In this document: positions 54,793 to 64,000 of the stretch, piece after piece
How positions within the stretch are numbered: position 1 is the first letter of the stretch
Layout: the number at the start of each line of letters is the position of its first letter
NCBI GenBank assembly: GCA_030770535.1
Contig: JASVEC010000001.1
Location: 620,001-684,000 of the forward strand
DNA length: 64,000 bases
Source: Batkoa obscura
Lineage: Eukaryota; Entomophthoromycota; Entomophthoromycetes; Entomophthorales; Batkoaceae
Direction: 5' to 3'
The notes under the pieces: generated by a model
The model's input: the letters and a program-made list of their open reading frames with translations, nothing else
What the model was told of the DNA's origin: nothing
Database searches by the model: none
Program-made: the position numbers and the translations under genes

Positions 54793-54892
54793 TGAGGATG
54801 TTTTTTTGGTTTCATCACTTTTTCCATCTTTTAAACGTTATTTGAGCAGAAAAATTGTTAGTAAAATCCTTAAACAAAAAAATATATCCTCA
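54793..54892 (+). mobile_element. MITE copy, TT-flanked
   Basis: 100-bp copy, TGAGGATG to TATATCCTCA, TT on each side, about 75 bp after the stop of the secreted protein gene. Confidence 0.88.
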
Positions 54893-55292
54893 TTTCTTGT
54901 CTACAAATTTTAAATAGTTTATAATTTTAGTTATGGCATTCATAAACCGTTTGATCATTTTATTCTAGGCTTGTCTTTGAAATGAAATGTTTTGGATTTT
55001 CTGAAGCACTTATGTAATGTTTAATCTAGTGCAAAACAAGAAGCAGTAAACACCACTTCTAGGGCCTATACTAGTACTCAGAAGAAATTTCACTAGGTTC
55101 TCCGATACCCTTTTCCATTCCTTCGCTCCTTTGATTATTATATTTTTTTGAAATCATTTATCAGCTCGATATCTAAGATTAAAACAACCTTAATCAACTT
55201 AAGTTCCCGGTACAAGGATCAGATACCGTTTTAATAAAAATGAAATGCTATTTTTAATGTATTAAAATATTTATTTCTTAAATTACGATCGT

Positions 55293-55766
55293 TTAGATTA
55301 AAGTGGAGAGGAAAGGTACAGCAAAAATGATAGCAGAAATGCTATTTACATATTGGTTAGATGTATTGCCACCAGTAACTGACTTAGATAAAGAAGATAA
55401 TTTAGATGATGCTTCAGATTTAATAGATGAAGATGCGTTAGAAAGGACACTAGAAACTGATGATGCACTAGAAGAGATGGAATTAGAATCAGAGCTTTGA
55501 CTGCTATCCATAGAAGTACTAGTTTGAACAACTACTACAGTAGTTGGACTACTAGCACTTGGGGACTGAGAGCCTTGGCCATTCTCACTGCTACTTGGTG
55601 TAGTTCCGGTGGGAAGCAAGGTTTGACCAAATGAGGCAACACATTGCCCGATACAGACAAAATCACTAGAAGATCTACAGTTTTGAACACAAGAATCGAA
55701 TTGTTGTCTTACAGGGTCTTGGCAGTAAACTAAAGGTAAAATGGATAATAAATAGGCGATTTTCAT
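55293..55766 (-). CDS. Secreted Ser-rich, GPI-type protein with CX3C pairs (2)
   Basis: Intronless, 157 aa. Signal peptide (1 to about 15, ending VYCQ), then CVQNC and CIGQC pairs with the same eight-residue spacing as the neighbour at 54165, followed by ASFG. A Ser-rich stalk and a hydrophobic C-terminal tail preceded by GGNTSN suggest GPI anchoring. The two genes converge (stops about 580 bp apart) and look like paralogues. The conserved part is the N-terminal ~40 residues; the stalk is free to vary. Two CX3C pairs typically make a small disulphide-linked helical hairpin; that fold is inferred. Likely location: plasma membrane or cell wall. Confidence 0.85.
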   Translation of the reverse strand: MKIAYLLSILPLVYCQDPVRQQFDSCVQNCRSSSDFVCIGQCVASFGQTLLPTGTTPSSSENGQGSQSPSASSPTTVVVVQTSTSMDSSQSSDSNSISSSASSVSSVLSNASSSIKSEASSKLSSLSKSVTGGNTSNQYVNSISAIIFAVPFLSTLI

Positions 55767-56115
55767 TGTAAATTAAATTAAGATAAAAATGAAATTTTGA
55801 AGTCGTGATAGCTTTTACTTTGATCTGTTTTATACTTTTTCTTGCTTTAAACATGAGGTAATCATGACATGGGATAGATTCATCGACTGGAATTCAAACT
55901 TAACACATTTCCATTTAGTAAACTTTTATGCCAGACGCTTATTTCGTTAAATAATGTTTTGAATTGATTTAGCTAAGCCTTATTTTGTGAAAATCTCAAT
56001 TTAAATCTAAAAATATCTGAAATTTGTGAATTTAATAATTATTACAAAATTTCTCCTTTTAAATATTATACTTGACTACGAATAAATATATTATAGCAAA
56101 ATACGATCTTTTATA

Positions 56116-56213
56116 TGGGGATATATTTTTATGTTTAAAAATTTTACTAACAACTTTTTCACTCGAATAGCGCTTAAAAGATAGAAAGTGATGAGGCTAA
56201 AAAAAACACCCCA
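56116..56213 (-). mobile_element. MITE copy, TA-flanked
   Basis: 98-bp reverse-orientation copy with TA on both sides. Confidence 0.9.
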
Positions 56214-56794
56214 TATACCAGTACGTTATTTAAGTGCCAAATAACATTAATATTAATAAAAATTCATTTTCATCTTTTATGAACATATCATATCATCTTT
56301 AAAGCCAATAACTTATGCAGATTTTGTGATAAACTTTTGTTATTTTTATGCATGACCATTAAATTGATTTTGTAATGATATTTCTTCTTTATTATTTCAA
56401 AATGATTACACAATTAAAATTAAAATATTTACTTCATACTTAACACCTTGTTCAAATATCAGTTTATAAAAGACTGTTAATGAAAGAGAAGCTTTGTAAG
56501 ATTTTAAGTGTTTAAATATTTGACATTTAACCGAAATGCATTTATCTAGCATTTTACTTAAATCTATCAAATATTTTTAAAATTCAACTATATTTCAAGG
56601 CTATAAAGATATTGAGTGTATAAAATTACCGAATCATGTGTATTTAATGTTCTAAATGGATGTTTTTTTAAAAATACTAAAATGTACTACAAAAGCTATT
56701 CTAGATAAAAACAATTACTATACTGGTATTAGCATTTATTTCTAAAATTGATTAAAGTATTATATTGTAAAAACTTAAAAATAAAACGTTTATA

Positions 56795-56817
56795 TGGGGA
56801 TGTATTTTTTTGTTTAT
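56795..56817 (-). mobile_element. MITE end fragment
   Basis: Only the terminal ~23 bases (TGGGGATGTATTTTTTTGTTTA) remain after a TA; the rest of the element is absent. Confidence 0.6.
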
Positions 56818-57492
56818 AATTAATTTGAGGTTCATATTTAATAAAAATTAATAAAAGAAATTCGTATTAGTTGATAGATAAATTTTTGTGCTTTTTAGAT
56901 ATAGTTAACTTTTGGCAAATATTTACATTTATGGCTTTCCAATAGTAAAGAAATAAAATAAAAAATGAACCATTTTATACACTTATTAAAATGATTAACA
57001 TAAATTATATAGCGTATACAAGTTAATAATTTTACCAATTTTGATATTGATTATAAAAATTATTTACTATCAGTATAAAACGTTAGTAAAATTATTTAAT
57101 TTACTTTAAAAGGTAAATTACATTTTTTTTAGACTGCAATATTTTTCCAAGTTTTCAAGTTTAATATAAATGATCTTTTTATTTATTGTATAACTAGGTT
57201 TTTAAATTGAATGATATATTTAAATTTATACTAGTTATATAAATTTATATTAAAACTTGACGTTTACATATAAGAATAATAAAATTTATATTAAGTAATT
57301 TAAATCATTGACATTTTATATTTGAAATATCATAATAATATAGACAAGTTGTGCTCAAATAGCAAGCAAATTCCCTAATAAAAATTATCAAAAGCAAACG
57401 TATAAACTTTGAGTTTATATAAAATACTGCTAAAATATAAATAAGCAATTATATAACAAAGAGTTAATAGCTTTTTTAAAATAATAGTGTTG

Positions 57493-57973
57493 TGTGAAAG
57501 TTGATACTCAGTGGTTGGAGTTAAAACCAGCCCTTGCTTGATTAACTTGCCTTGAGTCGAACGGTCTTACTTTATGTAACTAAGATAGACTTAAATTAAT
57601 AAGAATAGTGCACAATAGGCTATGAACTATGTAAAATAAATAGAATAGAAGATACTACTGTAAAATCTATGTAAGATGTTGTCAGAAAGACTTAGTGACT
57701 TTATTAATGATACAATATCAGGGAGTAATTCAATTAAAAAGCCTCGAGTTATCATGTTGAAGAATCTCTTTTATACTCCAACTGGATGGTTATATATAAG
57801 GAACATTATAACAGTTATTCCTTATTATAGTTGCCAAGTATGGAGATTAAAACATGGACAATAAGTTCTTTGTAATCAGACGATAGAAATTCTCACAGCA
57901 AATCTAAATGAGGAGCTCTGAATTGATTATCATATTATAATCAATCCTAGAGCTAATGAACCGATATTTCACA
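57493..57973 (-). mobile_element. LTR-like fossil, copy 4
   Basis: Fourth copy of the ~480-bp element, TGTGAAAGTTGATAC to ...ATATTTCACA. No matching target duplication is visible, in contrast to the other three copies. A MITE begins seven bases beyond its end. No internal coding region is present, so it is read as an old solo LTR. Confidence 0.6.
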
Positions 57974-57980
57974 ATACATA

Positions 57981-58080
57981 TGGGGGTGTTTTTTTGACTT
58001 CATTATTTTTTACATTTTTTAAGCGCTATTTAAGCGAAAAGATTGTTAGTAAAATTCTTAAACAAAAAAATACATCCCCA
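57981..58080 (+). mobile_element. MITE copy beside LTR-like element
   Basis: 100-bp copy with TA on both sides, immediately next to the LTR-like element. Confidence 0.9.
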
Positions 58081-59245
58081 TATATATTATTAACTATTTA
58101 TTTTTTATTATTTGTTTTTTTATAACAATAGTTTAAAAGTACTTTTCTGGGAAAGACTTCAATTATGTTTATATTTTTAAGAAAAGCTTATAGCATTTAA
58201 AATATTATAAAATTATAAAATTATAAAATTCCAGGCTTTTAAAATTATTATATTAATTTTTGATTTAATTTCTTTCTTTTGATCATATTATTAGTTGTTT
58301 GAAATTATTTATAAAAATGATAAACATGTAATTATTTCAATGTTTTAAATAAAAATCTTATAGCAAAAACTGCTATAAGATTTTTATTTTTGAATTAATT
58401 TTTATTAAGTTTTACTAATAATAGTATACTGCTTATGATTCTACGCTTAAAGCAGTTTACAATGCAACTTTATTTACTTTACCTTACTTTCATAACCTTA
58501 TCGCCCTTTTTCCTTGACTTATGTTTGGAAGTGTTTTTTCGGTTTCATTACTTTTCCCATCTTTTAAACGCTATTTGAGTGGAAAAATTGTTAGTAAAAT
58601 TCTTAAACATAAAAATACACTCCCATTTTTTCCTTCTAAATGAACTATTTGGGATTCTCTGGCTTTGAAGATTTAAAAATATACGCTTTTGATGGTTATA
58701 TTAAAAATAGCTTATATAAAAAATATTTTCATACTTACGTTTAAAAGCTGTCATGAAATCCCAATAATTGACAATAGCTTATTTAGCCTTCCAAGTAATT
58801 GTGCAACTTTAGTTATTTATAAATTAATAAGCTGGTTAAACTTTTCATATATTAATTTATTGAAGAATTACCTTTTCAGCCAAGAAATAGATGTAAGCTT
58901 TAACGTAATAATGATTTGAATAGTCCTTAAGCGGCCTTTTATATTTAACCCAAACATTTCGAAATTAAAATTTACCAAGCAAAATTAAGTGAATTTTATA
59001 GCCATTAGTCGGCTAAATCATGGTTCTAAGCATGAATAAAATAGAAAATTGGCAGCCAACTTAAAGCCAATAAAAGTTTAACATTTCGAACTTAATTATT
59101 CTTAAGCAATTAAAATTTAAAAATAACTTGAAAATTAAAACATCATAAACAATTTCAAATACACCAATCATTAAATCATACTAAGTGAAAATAAGATATA
59201 TAAATCCAAAAAATGATAGTCCATTGATATTTAAAAAATCTAATC
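58081..59245. other. Intergenic
   Basis: One MITE (58526-58625) and a TATA-like TATATAAAT near 59197, about 45 bp before the next start codon. A 58689-58919 open frame looks like chance. Confidence 0.5.
58526..58625 (+). mobile_element. MITE copy, TT-flanked
   Basis: 100-bp copy with slightly altered ends (TGGAAGTG and CACTCCCA) and TT on both sides. Confidence 0.85.
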
Positions 59246-59695
59246 ATGAAATTTTACTACTTATTACCTCTTCTCTCTTTCGCAACTAGTCAAGATTCCA
59301 TATCTACTAGTATCGATTCCAATAGCAATAGTATGACTGACAACTCGAGTATAGCTACAGCTACAGCTACTAGCAGTACCATGTTACCAACCTATACCTC
59401 GATTAGTGATATGGATTTATTAGCCAATTTTGGTCAACAAGCGATTGTATGTGCACCAGCAATGTTACAATATCAATTATTTGTTAAATTATTACCATCT
59501 GATATTAAATCCGAAATTGGTTCTATTATTGATAATTATCAAAGTAGTATGAGCGCTTCAGATACTTCAACCAATGATTCTTCATCCACTATCGCTACTT
59601 TGACTGTTTTGTCAACTGCTTCTAGTACCGATGATTCGTCAGATACCTCCTTAGATACCACTGTTACTTCAACTGCTTCTCCAACTTCTAGTTAA
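59246..59695 (+). CDS. Small secreted Ser/Thr-rich protein
   Basis: Intronless, 149 aa. Signal peptide at residues 1-15 (ending FATSQ). A Ser/Thr/Asp-rich stretch, a central non-repetitive part (about residues 52-92) with a single Cys after FGQQAIVC, a helix-like LQYQLFVKLLPSDIKSEIGS segment, and a Ser/Thr-rich tail. There is no C-terminal hydrophobic segment, so it should be released or wall-bound rather than GPI-anchored. Unlike the two CX3C proteins about 4 kb upstream it has only one Cys in the mature part, although layout and signal peptide are alike. Family unknown; a wall or effector-like role is possible but not shown. Confidence 0.75.
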   Translation: MKFYYLLPLLSFATSQDSISTSIDSNSNSMTDNSSIATATATSSTMLPTYTSISDMDLLANFGQQAIVCAPAMLQYQLFVKLLPSDIKSEIGSIIDNYQSSMSASDTSTNDSSSTIATLTVLSTASSTDDSSDTSLDTTVTSTASPTSS

Positions 59696-59961
59696 ATTGT
59701 ATAATTGTATTAAGTGAATAATTTAAATAAACTGTATATGCTATAATTTGTATCGTTTTAATATTATATTTATTAAATCAATTCCTCAAAATTAATAAAA
59801 ATATTGATTCTTGTTTTGATATACAAAAATTATTTAAAATAGAATATCAGATAAAAAACCCTATTTTGATTTTATTAAAATATCTGATTGGAAATTTTGT
59901 AAAATTATATTTATTTAGTGTCATCAAGAATAAAAACAAAATTAAAATCAATAAATTCATT

Positions 59962-60043
59962 CGACACCTGCAGGATTTGAACCTGCGCGGGGAAACCCCA
60001 TGAGCTTTCTAGGCTCACGCCTTAACCGCTCGGCCAAAGTGTC
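59962..60043 (-). tRNA. tRNA-Ser (AGA)
   Basis: 82-nt type II tRNA. Acceptor GACACTT pairs with AGGTGTC, discriminator G. Anticodon stem TGAGC/GCTCA encloses CTAGAAA with anticodon AGA, reading TCT. A long variable arm (GGGGTTTCCCC) is characteristic of Ser. T arm GCAGG/CCTGC with TTCAAAT. No intron. Confidence 0.95.
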
Positions 60044-60606
60044 TTATTGTTATAGATGTACTTTTAAGTTTATATATAATGTTATCAAAAGTTTAAAATG
60101 ATAATTTAAACAAAACCTAAGTCAATTATTTTAATAGCTGCTTTATTTTATTATTACTACCTAAAAGCGCTTTAGTTATCTTAATTTTGTATTTGAAGTT
60201 TATTGTTATATTAAATCGGGTAGGATAAAATTAGACTTATGCTGATTTTATATTAGTTAATTTTATTAAAAAATAGATTAAGTTTTGAATGCTATTATCA
60301 AACTTATTAAAATAATAATGTTTTTTAAAATTACATTAAAATAATTTAGCTATAAATTAAAAACAATGAAACATTTAATTATAAGACACCTTATTAAATT
60401 TTAGATTTTGTAAAATTGTTTTTTTGATCCAATTTAACTCACTATCAGTTTAATTTTTTAAATACTATGAATAATATTACTTTGTTTTAAACATATAGAC
60501 TCAAAAAGATTAAGAGAAAAAAGTATTCTATTTTAAATTCTACCTTTATCAAATAAATTTTAAAAATAACAATACTTTGATTTTATAGTTTATTGAAACA
60601 GCAATA
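60044..60606. other. Intergenic
   Basis: AT-rich spacer, nothing recognised. Confidence 0.5.
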
Positions 60607-60707
60607 TGAGGGTGTTTTCTTTGGTTTCATCATTTTTTCGATTTTTTAAGCACTATTTAAGCGGAAAGATTGTTAGTAAAATTCTTAAACAAAAAAATAC
60701 ATCTTCA
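60607..60707 (+). mobile_element. MITE copy upstream of tRNA-Cys
   Basis: 101-bp copy with TA on both sides and a slightly altered right end (ATCTTCA). Confidence 0.88.
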
Positions 60708-60838
60708 TATTACGCTATTAAATTGTTTAAATCATAACTTGAAGTTATTTTTTACTTTATATAAAATAATTAAAAGTTTAGTGAAGTTCTAAAATGGTAT
60801 ATATTTTTTTAATGTATAGATTCTAACAAGTAAAAAAT

Positions 60839-60910
60839 GGGCGTATAGCTCAGTGGTAGAGCAATCGACTGCAGATCGATAGGTCCCTGGTTCAAATCCG
60901 GGTGCGCCCT
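60839..60910 (+). tRNA. tRNA-Cys (GCA)
   Basis: Acceptor GGGCGTA pairs with TGCGCCC, discriminator T. D arm AGCTC..GAGC; anticodon stem ATCGA/TCGAT encloses CTGCAGA with anticodon GCA, reading TGC. T arm CCTGG/CCGGG with TTCAAAT. No intron. Confidence 0.96.
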
Positions 60911-61066
60911 TTATAAAGTACTTTGACTTTTTTATATTGAATAATATAAATAAAATAGAAATATTAATAATTGGCTGTTTTATTTTTATTTTTATTTTAT
61001 TTTCAATTTTATATTAAAAAAACACTTTCCTTTATGTCTATCCTTCTTCCAGTTTATTTCCTTGAA

Positions 61067-62680
61067 TCAATAAAATCCAGATGGCGATAGACACCTTGGT
61101 GGTGATAATATAACATCTGTTCTTTCATTTAAATCAATTAATTTACCTGCTTGGTATAACAATTGTTCCTTAAAATTTTGATCAATTTGGTGATATTTAT
61201 CAAATATAATGACTCGATTAGTCGTAGTTGCTGAGTAATTAGGATCAGGTAAAGAATTTAGATATGAGTTGGAGGGACTGGAAAAGGAGGTAGCTTTGAG
61301 ACGTTGAGAATCATAATACGTTTGTTTTATTAAATTTAAAAATTGTTCATCCATCGATTTCATTACTCTTAATAATTCTCGTGTCACTGGTTTACGTTCA
61401 TTTATTCGTTCTTGTTTATCATTAAATTTACTTTTTAAGGGATAAATATTTATAAAACGTTCTTTTTCAACTTCAAGTTTGGAAGATTTTATAGAAATCT
61501 TATTTGTTTCTTTACTTGTTTCTTCTTTCGCCTTTTCAATGTGACTTATTCCTATCTGTTGTTTTTTACAACTTTGTTGTCCTTTCTTAGTTTCGATCAA
61601 TGCTAATATTTAATTAAATTTAAAATAAAGATTATTATTGTTGAGAATTTTATATTACCTTTCTTTTTTACTTGTTGAATTTCTTCATCGGTACTATCTT
61701 CACTTGCTTCATCTGAGCTATTATCTATGTTAGCTAAAATAGATTAAGTTTTAAAATTTATTATAAAGTAGTAAATATAACTTACCTTTCGATTTATTTT
61801 GTTTAGTTTTATTATTATTATTATTATCGTTGTCATTTTTATTATATTTATTGATAACTTCATTACTTTCTTCATCATCCATCTCTTCATTATTTAAAAA
61901 ATTTTGTTTAATTTTTTTTAATTTAATATTTTGAATCAATTGATTTAATTCATTTTCGTAATTATCAACTATATTTTCCTTAAAAAATAAAATGATTAAT
62001 CAACTTTAAAAATAATAGAATAAAATAATATTCAAATTTACCATAGTATTAACTAAATTTTCATCAATTCCATTAATTTGTTTTATTTTTTTTTTATATT
62101 CTTGAGTTAGAATATCCAGTTCTGATATTGCTTTTAAATTACTACAGTTGGACACAGTGGATTGTAATTTATTAGTTTCGATATCATTATTTTTTGTTAT
62201 CTCTATTTTGTCTATTATAAAGAGTTAGAATTTACTTTTACTCTTACTTTTGCTTTTAACTTTAATTTTGGAACTTACTATTTTCTTCTATAAGTTGATT
62301 ATTATCTGTTATATCAATTTCATCTTCATTTATTATCCTTGAAGTTTTATTGTTTACTAAAAAATGTATTTGATTTTATTACTCTTTTTTTAAAAAAAAG
62401 AAAAAAGAAAGAATTTACTATTGTTTTCACGTTGTTGAAATATATCTAATAAAATAAAAAGTTAAGATAAATGATAATTTTTATAAAACTATTAAATAAA
62501 ATAAAATAAAATAAAATAAAGTTTACCTTCAAAAAAGAGGTTCATATTCATCTCTAATATTTCATTTTTAAAATCATCTTCAAATAAAATTTCATTATCT
62601 TGATATTGTTTTTCTTTTGTTTCTTCTATTATTAACCATGGTTTTGATAAAGTATTGATCTTTTTTTTAGTATGTGGCAT
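61067..62680 (-). CDS. Unknown acidic/Lys-rich protein, seven exons
   Basis: Exons 62680-62527, 62445-62419 (27 nt), 62356-62279, 62211-62042, 61978-61786, 61733-61659 and 61602-61067 join in frame to 410 aa. The start is basic (MPHTKKKINTLSKPW). The centre is rich in Glu, Asp, Asn and Lys with a likely coiled coil (about residues 85-150). An Asn run and acidic patch (DEASEDSTDEE-like) suggest a nuclear protein. The C-terminal third is the best ordered part: LLRVMKSMDEQFLNLIKQTY, then RVIIFDKYHQIDQNF, then LIDLNERTDVILSPP. I recognise no family. The clean frame over six introns supports a real gene; a chromatin, nucleolar or kinetochore role is only a guess from composition. Confidence 0.7.
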
Positions 62681-62905
62681 ATCAAGTGAAATAATTGAGA
62701 TTAAAATTTAATAAACAAATATTCAATTAATTTTTATGAACAATTTTAAAAAAAATAAATTTAAAAAAAATATTCTGATAAAATTAAAATTCAAGCGAAT
62801 GATTTCATTGGTTCAAAAAATTACCATAAAAGTGAATTTATTTTTATAAAAAAATTCATTAAATAATTTCATTCCTTTTCTTTCACTCTTAAATTATTTT
62901 CAATA

Positions 62906-64000
62906 ATGAATTTTAATTTATTACCTGATTTAATACTAGAACAAATTTTATCTTATATAAAACCAATTGAATTATATTCATTATTAATTATCAATAAACG
63001 ATTTAATCAATTAATTCAACCTATATTATCTTCTTATTTCAATTATTCTATGATATATAATTATAATAAAAAAGGTAACGAAATTCAATTGAAATATATA
63101 CAAAATTATCCTAATAGAATAATTCATTTAATAATTAATAATAAAAATCAATTAAATTTATTAAATCAATGTAAAAATATAAAAATATTACAATTTTTAC
63201 CTTTTACTTTGAATTTAATTAAATTACAAGAATATAATTTTAATAATTTAACTAAATTAATATTTATGGAATCTAATTCATCAATAGATACTTTTTTATT
63301 ATATTTTCTTTCAATATTAAATAATATTCAAGATTTAGAAATTACATATAAATTAATATCATTAAATGATTTATTATTATATTTGAATGAAAACAAATTT
63401 AAGAGATTAAAATTAAATAGTGAAAATATACATTTAGATGGTTTAGAAAAGTTAAAAAAATTCAATAAATTCCATACATTAATTATTAAAGCGGATTATT
63501 TAACATTTGATATTAATTATAATGATATAAGTGATTTTTTAGGATTAAAAATATTAGATATTAATTTAAAAAGAGATTATAATATTAATATTAAATATTT
63601 TGGTAATTTAAATCAATTGATAAAGGTAAACTTAAGTTTAAATTGTAATCAACAAGTATTTAATAATAATAATAATAATAATAATAATATTCAAATATTA
63701 GGAATTAAATATAATCAATTTTTAAATTATAATTCATTAATAAATTTTAGTAATTTAAATTATTTATGTATTACATGTACAAAAGATATTCATTTAATAT
63801 TAATTAAATTATTACCAATATTATCAATACAAATATTAGAATTAATAGATATTGTTGGTTATTTTAAATATTTTCAATTAAATCAATATGATTTATTAAA
63901 TCAAAACTTAATAAATGAAGATTATTATAAAGAAAATAATTATAATCGGTTAATAAAATCAAAAACAATATTGAAATTAATATTAAAAGTCGGTATAATA
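62906..64000 (+). CDS. F-box protein, N-terminal part (runs off window)
   Basis: An open frame from the ATG at 62906 to the window end, 365 codons without a stop. The N terminus reads LLPDLILEQILSYIKP, then LYSLLIINKRFNQLIQPIL, a clear F-box. The rest is Leu/Ile/Asn-rich with irregular LRR-like spacing (for example LTKLIFME, IQDLEITY, LKILDINL), so it is probably an F-box/LRR substrate adaptor for an SCF ubiquitin ligase. A run of nine Asn (about 63661-63690) interrupts the repeats. No intron is needed so far. It diverges from the seven-exon gene, with starts about 225 bp apart. Base composition is among the most AT-rich of the coding regions. Confidence 0.8.
   Translation, partial: MNFNLLPDLILEQILSYIKPIELYSLLIINKRFNQLIQPILSSYFNYSMIYNYNKKGNEIQLKYIQNYPNRIIHLIINNKNQLNLLNQCKNIKILQFLPFTLNLIKLQEYNFNNLTKLIFMESNSSIDTFLLYFLSILNNIQDLEITYKLISLNDLLLYLNENKFKRLKLNSENIHLDGLEKLKKFNKFHTLIIKADYLTFDINYNDISDFLGLKILDINLKRDYNINIKYFGNLNQLIKVNLSLNCNQQVFNNNNNNNNNIQILGIKYNQFLNYNSLINFSNLNYLCITCTKDIHLILIKLLPILSIQILELIDIVGYFKYFQLNQYDLLNQNLINEDYYKENNYNRLIKSKTILKLILKVGII

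Larger units (their letters stand above)
55767..57492. other. Intergenic with MITEs
   Basis: AT-rich. It contains one full MITE (56116-56213) and one end fragment (56795-56817). No gene is seen. Confidence 0.5.

Noticed and set aside
57676-57864. 62-codon frame inside the LTR-like element
   Set aside because: Chance frame in a non-coding repeat.

Overview
The window comes from a strongly AT-rich fungal nuclear genome. Fungal hallmarks are a Chs7-type chitin synthase export chaperone, an Atg22-type vacuolar effluxer, a carnitine acetyltransferase with fungal-style dual targeting, and Ser-rich secreted or GPI-type cell-surface proteins. Introns are spliceosomal and mostly 46-81 nt, with GTAAGT-like donors. 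CTG codons sit at hydrophobic membrane positions, so the CTG-Ser code is unlikely. I cannot place the organism below 'fungus' from sequence alone. All exon joins are my own reading of GT/AG sites that keep frame and family similarity; no transcript data were available.

Layout. 1-4.9 kb: gene-poor flank, a decayed NmrA/isoflavone-reductase-like pseudogene and a tRNA-Gln. 5-13.1 kb: an ENT nucleoside transporter, a mitochondrial hotdog thioesterase, an Atg22-like effluxer and a secreted GH20 hexosaminidase. 13.1-17.3 kb: repeats and a second, identical tRNA-Gln. 17.3-28.5 kb: the densest part, with a giant propeller-amidohydrolase, carnitine acetyltransferase, mitochondrial acyl carrier protein, proteasome alpha-2, a TRIC-type channel and an unknown membrane protein. 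28.6-47.3 kb: about 19 kb whose only convincing genes are three paralogous homeodomain genes, set among LTR-like fossils, MITEs, a patchwork tandem duplication and a perfect 170-bp inverted repeat. 47.3-64 kb: tRNA-Glu, Chs7, a Ras-family GTPase with two tiny exons, tRNA-Val, three small Ser-rich secreted proteins, tRNA-Ser, tRNA-Cys, an unknown seven-exon gene and the start of an F-box gene running off the window.

Functional links. Carnitine acetyltransferase and mitochondrial acyl carrier protein both belong to acyl/acetyl metabolism and lie tail to tail. ENT and Atg22 are both plausible vacuolar export proteins. Chs7, Ras and the secreted proteins fit cell-wall and polarity functions. None of this shows co-regulation.

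A ~100-bp MITE family, about 20 intact or broken copies, is scattered through the window with TA or TT at both ends. The most interesting region is the homeodomain cluster. Two of the three genes lie in diverged tandem segments containing sharply bounded near-identical patches, which indicates recent gene conversion. A long perfect hairpin lies just 3' of one copy.
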